From Psettodes erumei (Eukaryota; Chordata; Actinopteri; Pleuronectiformes; Psettodidae), in the NCBI GenBank assembly GCA_016785225.1, contig JAFBJZ010000357.1, positions 3,464,501 through 3,528,500 on the forward strand: 64,000 bases of DNA. Reading direction: 5' to 3'. Positions 9,763 to 21,900 of the stretch are shown here, piece after piece. The notes under the pieces were generated by a model. That model saw nothing but the letters and a program-made list of their open reading frames with translations, was not told the DNA's origin and made no database searches. Numbering within the stretch: position 1 is the first letter of the stretch; each line of letters starts with the position of its first letter. Made by a program: the position numbers and the translations under genes.

Positions 9763-10115
9763 TAAAAAGAGCCGGCTCTTTCGGCTCCCAAACGGCTCTT
9801 CAGATTTTTTTGTTGCTTTAATCGATATATTACCAATAATAATGTAACATTATGCACAAAATGAATTAATAATTAATTTAAAAAATGTATTATACTACTG
9901 TATTATAATAGCCTTTATTTTTTCACTCTACGGTGAACTTTTAACTAATTTAAATTTTAACTTTTTTATAAAATAAAAAATAATAAAAATAAATTGTAAA
10001 ATACAAAACAATTTTAGCTTTTTATACACAACAAATTTAAAGTCAAACAACAACACAGAATGATGCTGTTGACACTGCAGCAGCAGCAGGAGCAGCAGCA
10101 ACAGTTACAGATGAA
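9763..10115. mobile_element. Partial second copy of the 1331-2273 hAT-like element
   Basis: Matches 1376-1728 with a handful of differences, from CTCACTAAAAAGAGCCGG to CAACAGTTACAGATGA. Both termini and the BED finger are missing. It lies in the same orientation as the first copy, so the two are direct repeats about 8.4 kb apart that flank the rearranged block. It is preceded by a poly-A/(TAA)n tract at 9666-9697. Confidence 0.75.
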
Positions 10116-11353
10116 CCACAGGGGGTGCCAAGGTCTTCAATACTTTCACCTTCTCCATTGCCTTTAGTTATTGTTTTTTATATTGTTTTTATATTTGTTG
10201 CCTCCTATGTGCGCTAAAAGATCACTGTTATCATAAGAATGGCCAAAAATTCAAATGAGCTTTTTCTGCTTTAACACATATTTTATTATCAGAACAATAC
10301 AATATATCATTGCATTCACACTTTGTTGAAGTTGTTGTTTTCTTTCCCTGTAAGTAAGTAACTCATCAAATAAACAAACAAAAACTTGGTGGTATTATTT
10401 CATCTATTCCTGTAATTATGGCTTGTACGTGACCAACCAATAGAAGGTGAGGGCCAAGGATGACAAGGATCCAAAACACAAACAAACAAACAAAAGAAAC
10501 TACTATGATCAATATGATCAACTATGACACATACGGTGAATAAGTTACATATTTACATTTTCTATGTGTTAAAATAACTTTCTCAAGCACACACACACAG
10601 CCATAAACATTTTTCTAAGACAGCCTAGTGTTGTGGTTTTCACAGAGAACACACAAACTTATTTTAAAATATAAGGCTTATCATTCACCCATAGCATTAG
10701 TCTTCGTTCAGAGGCCATTTGTAAACTTTTTATACAAAGAAAAACAATGATGAGAATGTGTGCATTCCTCCTTGTGGGTCTGTTTCCTCTGTCTTGTGTT
10801 GGGTTCAGCTATGCTACACAACCCCTGCATACACACATTTAGACACATCTGTTTCATCCTACAATATACTGTAACATGTTTTCTGTCAATCAGCAAAGTC
10901 AGATTCCTGTATATCTTATCACGTCTTGTGATTCTGGCATTTCATCAACAATTAATTGACAATTCATTTTATTTGTTGTCACTTAAGTGCATTTTGTTGA
11001 GGAGGAATAGCCAAACATCAGACTTAAAATGACAGCTGGACGACTTGGAATCCATTAGGAGAATGCATTTTCATTTGTGTTAATTGAAAGACGTGCTAAA
11101 CATGATCTTCGACTGCATGGACTCCGTTGGAACTTTTAATTTCAAATGGTGCAGCTATAACATTACTGGCACACACTGTAATAATCATAAGAAACACAAA
11201 CCCACATGTGAAACTTTAAGTCATCACAGCCTAAATGACTAGTCACTTGCAGTTCTGCTGTGTTGTGCTTTCAGCATTTTAAGAATCACATTTTCAAAAC
11301 ATGATTTCGATGACAAGATAGAAACCAGGGGAGAAACGTTCCTCGGCTTCTCT
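10116..11353. other. AT-rich intergenic region
   Basis: No protein family is recognised on either strand. The sequence is AT-rich with short (CA)n and (AAAC)n patches. It separates the repeat block from the 3' end of the NLR gene. Confidence 0.5.
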
Positions 11354-11359
11354 TTTATT
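11354..11359 (-). terminator. Poly(A) signal AATAAA of the NLR gene
   Basis: TTTATT on the plus strand gives a canonical hexamer about 55 bp beyond the NLR stop codon, implying a very short 3' UTR. Confidence 0.5.
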
Positions 11360-11412
11360 CGCTGTACCTGTATAAAGTGACACTGATTTTCAGGATGCAA
11401 TCTTAACCCAAC

Positions 11413-14400
11413 TCACTCATCTTCCTGGGTCATCTCTCTAAGGCACTCCTTCAAGTTTTCCACCCTGTCTGGTGGAGCAGTCCTAATCTTCTCCTCCAGC
11501 AGCCGCTGTGCCTCGTCCACTCCAGCCGCCTTCGGAGCTGTGTGGGGGTACAGGTGCCCGCACAGCTGATTGCTGTGGCAGCCGGGGGAAAGCATGCCGC
11601 ACAGAAAGCGCAGGAACATGTCGTAAATGCCCGGCGGGGAGTTCAAAGTCCGCAGCAAGGCACACTGGACCAGGGCTGCTGCTGATTTGGTCTGATACCT
11701 GGATACTAAGTTCTTGGCTGCTTGAACATACCATGAATCCAGAACGTTATCAGACTCTGTGTAGAACATCATGAAGACGTACAGAGCGGCCATGAATTCC
11801 TTGAGGAAAAAAGGAGTACAGGGATTTTTAGATGATCTCCCTGGGATATCCTGGTAGATGGTTCTTACCTTAGAGCACTGCAGACGGTCTTCATACATTA
11901 TAATTACAGAAAACTACAAAGTAAAATAGTTTCATGGACTATTGTGGTGTAAGTGCTGTGAGATGGAAAGAGCGTTACCTGGAATGTGAAGTGTATAAAG
12001 CAGAACGTCCTCCTCCCATCTGAAGCTGCAGCCGGCAGCTCAGTGCACAGGCCGGACCACACGGTCACCTCTGTCAATTCCAGACCACAATCCTTCACGT
12101 CTTCTTCATAGAACATGCTGGTATTCCTCTCCAGCATCTTAAAAGCCATCTCTCCCATCTTCGTCAGCAGCTGCTTGTCGTCATTGGACCATTTCTGACA
12201 GGAAGAGAAAAAAAAAAATCAAAAAGACAAATCCTGACCCTGATTTGAAGCTATTCATTCATCTGTCTTGACAAACCAGTCTTTTTAGATGCCACCATCC
12301 TTTTAGAAGAAGCAAAATGAAATTTCATTTCCAGACCTAATTTCCCAATTGCAGTATATGGCAGTGTGAAGCAGGCAAAAAACCAAACATTACACACAGT
12401 CTCAAAAAATAATGAACATTCTAAGTTTTATAAAGACAGCAGTGAGTTGTGTAAGGCTGCATCAGATGGCAAAGTTGTTCATGATATTGTAAACTTGTAA
12501 ACTCTAAAATTAATATTTAAATTAGGGATCATCAGTAAATATATGCCTGTTAAATGTAAATCAGTAAATTTGAATTGCATTTTGGTGCCAATAAAATAAT
12601 GAATCATGTTAATGAAAGAATGATACAAAAGAACTGTGATCACAATTAATTATTTTTAGCTTGTTAGTTGAGAACTTTTGTGAAGATAAGCAAATTGCAA
12701 AAGTGAAGTCACTGAGAAATATAAAACACAAAGTAACAGGCCGATGGACATTACCAGGTCATTTTCACCCTTTCCATAGTAGAACTGCAGCCTGCGATTG
12801 GTCTGGACAATCAAGACGTTGATGTAGAACGGTGTCAGCCTCGGGGGGTGCATCCCATAGTCCCGATAACGGAAGCAGCGCTCGAACACCGTGGCCACCA
12901 TCCAGCAGATGAAGGGCTGGCGAGCGAGCATGCGCAGCGTCGGTAGGCGCTTGTAATGTCTCACGATGTTGGCAGCTAGTGAAGGATCACTAAAGCGTCT
13001 TTTCAGATAGTCATCTTTCATCTCATCACTGGAGAAAAAGTGCAGAAAAAAGACAGCGACAGCATTGTTGTAGATAAATAAAACGTATCTAGATGACGTT
13101 GTGTCCTCAAAGTGTACGCGCAAAGCTAAAAACATCTCCAAGAGGAAAACAAAACAAGGCCGACACACAGCACACACACCTGAAGCCCTGGATTTCTGTG
13201 ACGACGTCAACGAACTGAGACGGGATTTGTGAGACAGCCGCCCGTCTCCCCAGGATCCAGACGCGAGCGCCCCGAAGCACAGTCCCGCGGATGATATTTA
13301 CGATCAGGACGTCAGGGTGCGCTTGGGTGTAATTATCGTTTATTACTGGAGCACTCTGGAGGGAGCAACATAAAAAAAGAGACACATATGTTTCTGGTCA
13401 TCACATTTTAACTAGAGAACAATCTATATTTTCTATATTTAAAAAAAAAAAATCTTGCACTTGTGCACAAAAGCATCCATTGCACTCCTAAGAAAATAAA
13501 GACTTTGAAATATGGCAACAAAAAAAAAAAACAATGAACAACTGAACTGAATTTTCCTCTGGTTTTTGAAGCATGAAGCCACTGTGGACTTTTTACTTTT
13601 TAAATTTAAAAATAATAAATAATTTGACCCAAAACAACACATGAATTTAAACAGTCATTTTTGTCCGGGATGATGTTACTAAAATATTTGCTGTACTTGG
13701 AGCAGTCTAATATAGTATATAATATAAGATTATGATAATCAATAATTATGTGAAGATGTAAACTCCAAATTATCTGTAAAATTTGGGTCTGGGGTGCGTG
13801 TGTGCGATGACAGATACCTCCCAGTCCAGAGGAGCTTGGTAACAATCGAAGGAGTCCATTATGACAAGGAATTTACAGTCCTCTTCCTCCAGGTATTTCA
13901 TGCCTTTACACACAGGATGAAGATATTCTATCACCTCCATGATGGACATCTTCTGAGACGGAGACAGGCTTTTGTTTCGCAGAAGCCAGAAAGTGCGGAA
14001 GGAGAGCTTGATGACAAACTGCAGATCCTGAACAAAAATGAACAGCAGGAATGACGTCAAATATGAAAAAAAGTCAGGGGACATATTAATCTTTGTCAGA
14101 TCAATGAGAGGGACACTCATAAGAAACCCATCCAAAATGCAGTTACTGTCTTTGCTCAATACTTCAACGTTAAAGCAGCGTCATTCACACAACAAGGCGA
14201 ACAGCACACACACAACAGCCTTATGAAGTTAACAACAACAGTCGACCATTTGCGGTGGTGTTTCTGGTGATTTGATGAATGCAAAACCAATTTCCCACGT
14301 GGAGCACACAGTTCAGACTGGGATCCGTTTGGTGCTGAGCAAGCAGCACACAGTGGGTTGACAACATCTCACCTTATAGGTGCACATTTCTGCCCAGTCC

Positions 14401-16435
14401 AGGGCGAATTTCCCCACGGACACAGACATGCCGATTCCCGGAATCCCGGTGGTGAGCACCGTCCTCACTGGACTGCCGTCAGCCTTCTGCAGTCGGAACA
14501 ACTCGTCCACGTGAACGAACGTGTCGGGACCGGGGACCCGGGGAGGCGACGGAGGGTGCGGCCGGAGCTGGTGGGAGGGGTCGACCCCTCCGTAACCGCA
14601 GGTGGAGATCTGAGGCTCGACGTAGACTGTGTTGAGAAGATTGTGCCTTCCGGCTCGGACCACCCCCTCATAGATCTTACGGTGCTTTTGGATCAAATCC
14701 TGCTTCAGCTGAAAACGGATCAACGCTGGTGGCGGAGAAAGATTTTTTTTTAAAAAAGGAGGAAAAGGACATTTTGATTTTCGACATTGTGCCTAAGGAG
14801 GACACTTGACACTGCATGGAGTTGGTAATATCAGTCCTGCTAAACTAAAACCACCACCAGCATCTGCTCCAGACGAACACCTTCATCAGGTTGTTAGTGT
14901 TTTTAGTACACTCAGGTCTACCTGAACTTCCTCCACCTGCTCTCTGGATCCTTCTCCTACCTTCTTTAAAGTGTAAGGTCAGTGAGGTTTAACATCACAT
15001 CCACAAATTCATATGGAAAGTAGCCAACACATGGTTAAACAACTGGAACACACTGTATCAGGTCCTGTTTGGAAGGTCGTACTACAGAAACAGTTGTACT
15101 ATGACCTTTCTGGAAACATGAGCAGACTTCAGCAAAGGTTTCACACAATATTTGTACAAGTGAGAAACACACCCAGCAACGATATTCAGATTTCATTAAG
15201 AAATAGCTACGGACAAACAAATTTCATCAGTATCAGCTTGTGTGATGGGATGAAACCGGCCGAGTGATCGCTCACCTCTCCTGCACTGATTCCGGAGCTC
15301 ATCTGCCTCTGCTTTCTTGTTGACAATTTCCAGAGTGCTTATCGTTTGCATCAGGGAATGATCCTGGCCTGCAGAGCACAGTTTGAATATAAATTCTATA
15401 TTTTTAGTTCACTTCATATTCACCACCCCAGCTGTGAAAATCTATTTTCTGTACTGCTCACACTGTACATGCTAGAGCTGTTATCTTACCATAGATCTCC
15501 AGAATCCTGTCCACGAAATCAAGAAGGTCTCCCTCCATCACATTTTGCCAGGTCCCGTCCAATTTCCCTCGTAAAAACATAGTTTTGACTTTGTACAGCT
15601 CCTCCCAGCTGAGGCCTGTCAGACTGCTCTGGATGCTCTGCAGACAGAGGGAATTATGAAAACACAAGTTAAAAAGATGCTGCCTTTTAGAGCCTGCGGG
15701 TCAGACATGAACAAACTTGGACATTTTTTAAATAATAAATGAATAATAAATGAAGTCCTAAGTCCAAAACAACAACTTCTGCAAAACAAAAAAGAAAAAG
15801 AAGAGATTGCATGGCGAGCTGTGACACACCAACCTTAAAAATATGTGGCAGGTCCTGCTCTGGGTGGAGTCTCCCTGACTGACTGTTGTCCTCAGCCGGC
15901 ATCGTGTCATCTGGTTCAAAAGGCTCAGGTGGTTCTGGAGAATTAGTGAACAAATCTTCACCCATATCCTCCTCATCGTCTTCTGCAGAATCCTCCTGAT
16001 CACAACCATTGGACCTGAGAGACAATGGGAACCCCCGGGCTAAGATGAGAAACTATGTAATGATTACAATCACATTTTGTCCTGTTATCTGATGTCAAAC
16101 TGAAATCACATTTAACCAAATTTCCCATATTTCATTTCCTTGTCACATAAAGATAAAAAAAGTATTCAGTAAAAATAAAATGAACTAACTAAAATAAAGT
16201 TTTTAAGTTGAGCTTTTAAAGTAAAATACATATCAAAAACTGGTTTGTCGACAACACCTTTCGTCACATATTTGCATATTTTCCTGTCAAATTACAGGAA
16301 AGTTGTGACTGATATCAACGATATCAATACACTGAAAATTATGACCTACCTTAATGTACATACACAAAAAGTGTGTCAATGTGTCTTAATATTCAGGTTC
16401 AATTCACTACACTTGTGTCAGATACACGACAGTGC

Positions 16436-16475
<40 letters not shown>

Positions 16476-17883
16476 TCCACCTGGTGTCGATCACAGCATC
16501 TCCCAGCGACCGGTGCTGCTCCGTGGTCATAGTGTAGAGGGTTTCCGGAGACTCGGAGCGAATCAGCTGCAATCTGGCCAAGGTTAACAAGAGTAGCACA
16601 CACTGTGAGAATAACAGGCACACTGACAACAAGAGCTTAACGTCCGCGTTTGTGCGAGCACAGTGCGTCGAGGACCTGCATATGACCTAGCCATGAACCT
16701 TAATGACTAAAGAACAAACAGTTATCAAGAAAAGAAGACGAGTCGCAGACAGGGTGAGACCGCTGTCTCCTCTGGATGTCAGTAACAAATTAAAAGCTGG
16801 GATGAATGTGGACGATCCCGGGCGGGTATTAAAGTTCTGACTCCAGTGGGGTCGCCCCTCCCAGCCATCATCTTACTGGGGCCACGTGTCGTGTGCCTGT
16901 GAGAGCAGGGTTTACCCTGTACTCCGACAGAGGGCTAATTAACCTGTTCGAGGAAATCATTCCAACCAGAAGTTTTTGCATTGGCATTTACAGGGTGATC
17001 CTACTCTGCAGCAGATCCAAACACAGATACTAGATCAAGAACAGTGTATTCAGTTATTTAGTGGTGGGTATAATGTCGTCAGATTTTACTGCTTAAATCT
17101 CAAATAAACACACGGTACCCTGTCGCCCCATGAGCCGTCGGTTCAGTATTTGGTAATATGGCAGCCAGCTCTTCTTCGTGTCCCTCCTCCTCCTCCTCCA
17201 TCCTGTCACTGTCGCTCTTCATCGAACCATAGCTGGAGGGTGGCCTCTGCCGCTTCCTCCTCTCCTCATCATCGTCCTCTTTCTTCTTCCTAAAGATCCT
17301 GAGATGAAAAAGGGTGTTGGTACGCAAACAGGTGGGACACTGTTTTAAGTTAGCCCAGCAGATAACTAACGACCAAACACATTTTACGAGGAAATGCAAA
17401 AGAATGCATGTTGGCAGCTAGACATCTCCAAGTTAGCTAAATGCCACTAATCTTGCCTCACATAGCTTCAGAGCTAAAAACACCACCTTTATAAGCTGTT
17501 TGACTATTATCCCGAGAAAGACTATTTTTGATTTCCTTGAGCTAAAGCCACCTGAAAGAGGATTTAGTGGATAACTGCAAAATGGATTGCAACAAACCCA
17601 GAAGTATATTAAACAGTACAGTCATAATTCACAGAATAATTGAGGGTTTTTTTGGTTGAGAAAAGAATGTTGTGAAACTTAACGGAACAAAAAAGTACTT
17701 CATACTCGTTCTAAGCTAAGTAGCTAAGAGCTAAGTAACTTAGTTGCCCACCGCTGGTTAACGACAAAAGCTAATGTGATTTATCGTTAACATTGACCTT
17801 CATGTTTAAAATGTATGGAGCACGTAGTTCAGTTCAGAGCATTACAGAAAAACAAACCTGTACGCTCCAGCGCCCGGGTCCAT
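11413..17883 (-). CDS. NLR-type protein: FISNA-NACHT-WH-HD2, no LRRs, degenerate Walker A/B
   Basis: Twelve exons join in phase to 778 aa: 17858-17883, 17119-17298, 16481-16573, 15834-16014, 15490-15637, 15276-15368, 14373-14725, 13818-14027, 13180-13355, 12755-13028, 11979-12194, 11413-11799. Residues 1-160 are charged and acidic, with the SSYGSM motif common in fish NLRs. Residues 161-240 look like a helical death-fold (PYD-like; DLLDFVDRILEIYG). FISNA spans about 241-320 (IRFQLKQDLIQKHRKIYEG). NACHT starts at GIPGIGMS (334-341) and includes VWILGRRAAVSQIP (sensor region). Winged helix and HD2 follow, up to the C-terminus. Family members sense pathogens or danger in the cytosol and use the NACHT for ATP-driven assembly. 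Here the Walker A lysine is Met340 and the Walker B motif is LVIMDSFDC, not DGLDE-like. No LRR or B30.2 is encoded before the stop. Orthology is unresolved. Confidence 0.88.
16437..16473. repeat. (TG)n microsatellite
   Basis: About 18 GT units in an NLR intron, 7 bp before the exon 3 donor site, so length variation might affect splicing. Confidence 0.9.
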
Positions 17884-18845
17884 GCCTGCGGTGGGAAAAC
17901 ACACGAACACAGCTCAGCAGCAGACTGAACTTACGCCAGCCGACTTCCTTCCCTCCTCGAACTTTCGGTTTCGAATGGTTTGCTGCGCGACTTCCGGCTC
18001 CCGTCCTTCAGAATAAAAGCGCCACGTACATTTACGTAAACATCCGCAAGCTCCTTGCACAAATTGAGTGTAAAATGACATATGCCGAAAGAGGCAAGCA
18101 GCTACAGTTAAAGCATGTGTCCATGGTTATGAACTGTGAGAAAGAAAAAAGATAGTCAGGTGACTGAATTTTGACATCTACTTAGAAACACTTGAGCTTG
18201 GTACCTCAGTTTTTTCCATATAAAACACGTAGGTCGTTGTCACTTTGTATTTGAGATGTTAGCGTCAATTATTTGTTTGTTTCTCAGTAGATCTTGGGCT
18301 GGAGTTGTCAAAATTAAATCAGATAACTTGGCTAAGGACACTACTGTCTGCAAGACAAGAAACCATAAGAACCATAATGATGTGAATGATGGAGCTAGTT
18401 CTGGGATCATGCAAAGCACGGGATGATAGGACATTAAGAATATCTAAGCTACTATTGAAGGTGTTTTACAGAATGTTTATTTGTATCCTTTATATATGTA
18501 AATAATGAGTGCAAATTACTAAAAACATGGAAAAAGGTACAATACATGGATTAAAAGTAGCAACACAAGCAGATGTTCTTGCCTGTGCCACTACATAACA
18601 AGCAGCCTGGTGGGATCAGCATTCAAGAGAAATCTCCAAAGGAACATAAACATTATTTAAGTGCCCTGCAAAACCTTGAATAGATGGTTTTGAATATTTT
18701 AGCATGCTAAATGATATACCATAACATCTGAACCTGCCTTAAACATGAGGTGAATCTCTCCTCCAAGATCATCTGGACCGTCCATGAGCTACACTCAAAT
18801 CTATGAGGTGACAACAGTTTTCCCACAATATTTCATTTAGGTGAC
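17884..18845. other. Intergenic: NLR promoter side and numa1 downstream
   Basis: Holds the 5' flank of the NLR gene (minus) and sequence beyond the numa1 poly(A) site. No additional coding sequence is recognised. The two genes are head-to-tail on the same strand. Confidence 0.5.
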
Positions 18846-18851
18846 TTTATT
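18846..18851 (-). terminator. numa1: Poly(A) signal AATAAA of numa1
   Basis: TTTATT on the plus strand lies about 130 bp beyond the numa1 stop codon, a plausible cleavage signal. Confidence 0.5.
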
Positions 18852-18980
18852 GAGAAACACGAAAATATAATACAGAGAAATTAAAGGTAGATTAAGACAA
18901 GATTTTAAAAAGTCCTGAAGGACAACAACAAAGGAGAAAGAAATAAAATAGATGATTAAAATCAATTTGGGAACCAGTCC

Positions 18981-21900
18981 TCACACCTTCATTCTCCTCA
19001 TCATCTGTGGGTTTAAAAAGAAACAAAAGAGTCAAACAAAGCTCACGGAGACAAACGTTTCAATACAATATGACCATGACATTTAGCAAAGGCTGAAATT
19101 GCAAGTCATTCGTGTTTAACGTGAGGAAAGTGTTTGGACAGCCCTTTAGTTAAAGGAAACACCGTGAGAACCATAGTGTGGGAACCCAAAACCAGCCTTA
19201 ACACCCTCATAGAGCCATATCCCCACAAACTAATTAAAACCACTTATTGACCTTGTGCGACTTCCAGCAAGGCATTCATCTTTTACAGATGCAGGCTTCT
19301 GAAAACAGTGTTCAAAATCAGCAGTTACTGAGATGCAATGACCGAACACAAATTTTAGGCAAATCCTCTCTTACACTAGTTGTCATATAAAACAAAGTTT
19401 CCTGTTTATTAGGTACATTTATACAACTCAATGGAATAAATCTTATATTCCACCTTTAGGTTTTGTCACAGAGGTGTCGATAATGATAATCTATGATAAC
19501 TTTTGTAGTCAGTGGGGTTGTGGTAAACTACATAAGCTGCCTGGTGGAATCAGCAAATCAAGTAAAGAGAAACCTCCAGAGGGAACGTAAACATTATTAT
19601 TCAAGTGCCCTACAAAACCATGACTAGATCTGTCTGTGTGTTTACCTTGCGAGCGCTCGCCGTCAGTCCAGGAGACTTTGCCGTCCTGCTGGTGGTTTGA
19701 GGAGACTTCCTCCGTCCTTTCGTTGTCACCTGAGGCGACTTAGCGCTGCTGGCTTTGGTCGCTCGTCCTGTTCCAGCCTGAGAGTTTTCTGAAGACGACG
19801 AGGTGGAGTTGCGTAGTTTGTTCAGCCCTTTCTTCAGGTAGTTGTTTTTTTTCGGGGTGTTGTCAATCGTGAACATCATTGACTGCCTCCGATCAGACTC
19901 GTTTACATTCCTGTTTTTGGGGGTGAGGGGACGGGGGAAGCAGCTGGCCTTCACCTTTTTCTTTCAGGTTGAGATGAAGACAAATGAGGAAAATAGATAA
20001 ATGAAGAGTTTCAGAATGTGCAAACTATGAAATCTGCAAGTTGTGTTTTTACTTTTACATTTGTTCCAAGACTTTCAGATTTAACTAAAAAAAAAAAAAA
20101 GAAATAAGCAACCAAAACAAAAGCCTTACCACTTAAGTTTGCACAAAGACATGTACTATGACAGGATAATTTACATTTAAGATCAACTCAACTGTCATAG
20201 ACAGTAGAAGAAACAACAAGTTTCAGAAAATAGCCAGTTCTGAACCCTAAGCTTCTCATGTTATTACATTATAATTAACCATAAATTATTAACCAAAAAA
20301 ATACACCTACAAAAACATTTAAGTAGAGCAATAAACAATAAATGGTGAGACAGGTGAAATACACAAAGCATTGCATAACAAAATATTTCTGTGCATACTA
20401 ACGCAGACCAACCTCAGGTGACGTTTGATGTACAGACAGTGTCGACGAAGACCGCTTTGTGCCTTTCAGGTTCCTCTGCTGAGGGGAGCTGATCGTCTTG
20501 TAGGGCAGCTGCCCGGGCATCAAGGACAGACGGTGAGAGCGAGTACCGGCCGCGACGCCCGACTGTCCCATCATGAGGGAGTGCCGATGGGAGACGAGCG
20601 AATCTTGCAGCTGACCAGGCATCATGGACGCCCGGCGGATGGTGTCAGTTGGGTCACCCGTACGGACTTCCTCGTCTGTGAAAACAAATGCACCGCCGAG
20701 GCCGGTCTGGAAGAAACGAGGGGGGGGGGGGTGTCTTATAACACTGAAACCAGCTTTAGTGCTGCCATCATAATATTTCACGATCTTCATACGGAGGTTT
20801 CAAAACCACCGGTCGCCCCTGTGTGTAGTATTCTGGATAATAGGATTTTAACCAGTGTATTGTAGAAATTATTGTGTAAATCTCTCTTCTCACCTCAGAC
20901 TCCACAGGATAGCTGCTCTTTAGATGAGGGAGGCAGGTCTTGTTCCTGGCCTGCAGCACAGCAATCCTCATCCAATCCTCAGGTGCCCCGTCCGGCTCGT
21001 TCTCTGCCCCCACGCAGAACGTACTCGTGGCTGAAGACACAGATGTGGAATTAAAAAAGAGTTATGCACCCACGCCACCCACAATCAGTAATAATCAGAA
21101 CAGGCCTGTGACTCGGCCTGGGATCTACTTACTCTGTGAATGGCTTGTGCTCCGCCTGTACCCCGGTAGACCGATGAGCTGGTCGCTGGCAGCCCCGGTC
21201 ATCTTGGCGGGCGTGTTGAACAGCTCCATGGAGACGGGTTGTCCAGAGTGAGCGCTGGAGAGGTTGGGATGGGAGCGAGCCGAGGCCAGGCTGTAGAAAG
21301 TCTCATCGCCTTCACCGTGGCCCGGGGTTTTCTACAGACCAGAGTTGAACAGTCACTTACAGCCACAATAACCTCACAGTGTGCAGTGAGAGTGCAGGGA
21401 CAGTGTGAAAGGACAACCCGAAACATTCGGTCCTTGTATTTTTACACTCCTGGAGTTTACTGAGAGCAGATGCTTCCAGCAAACTGAAAGGCTACTCAGA
21501 GCTCTATAGGTTCACGCTGTTTAAGTGTCGTTGTTAAAAACGAGGACAAGAAGGTCTTGGTTCAAGAAAACAAGTTTTTGTTTTTTAAACAGAAGTACAG
21601 AAAAAATGAGTTACAGCACTAAAGAATTAGGTCCAAAATGTACAAAGAATTCCAACTTTATCTACATTAGAGAAATAGAAGGAAACCACTGTAATTATTA
21701 AAAAGGTACAGTGATTGTCCAAACGGTGTGCGCGTGTTGTGAACATGCAAAACATGCAACGTGCAGGTGCGTCTCCTCCACCTTGGTCAGGGTGATGTTT
21801 ATAACCTGCGTGGTCCTGCGTCGTTTGACAGAAGACGTGGGATTTTTGTGGGTTGAATCCAGTTCCAGTTTGTTCTCTGTACTGGTCCTAAGTGAAGAAA

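Noticed and set aside
14358..14753. 131-codon plus-strand frame opposite the NLR FISNA/NACHT exon
   Set aside because: Antisense shadow; the minus strand has splice sites and domain matches.
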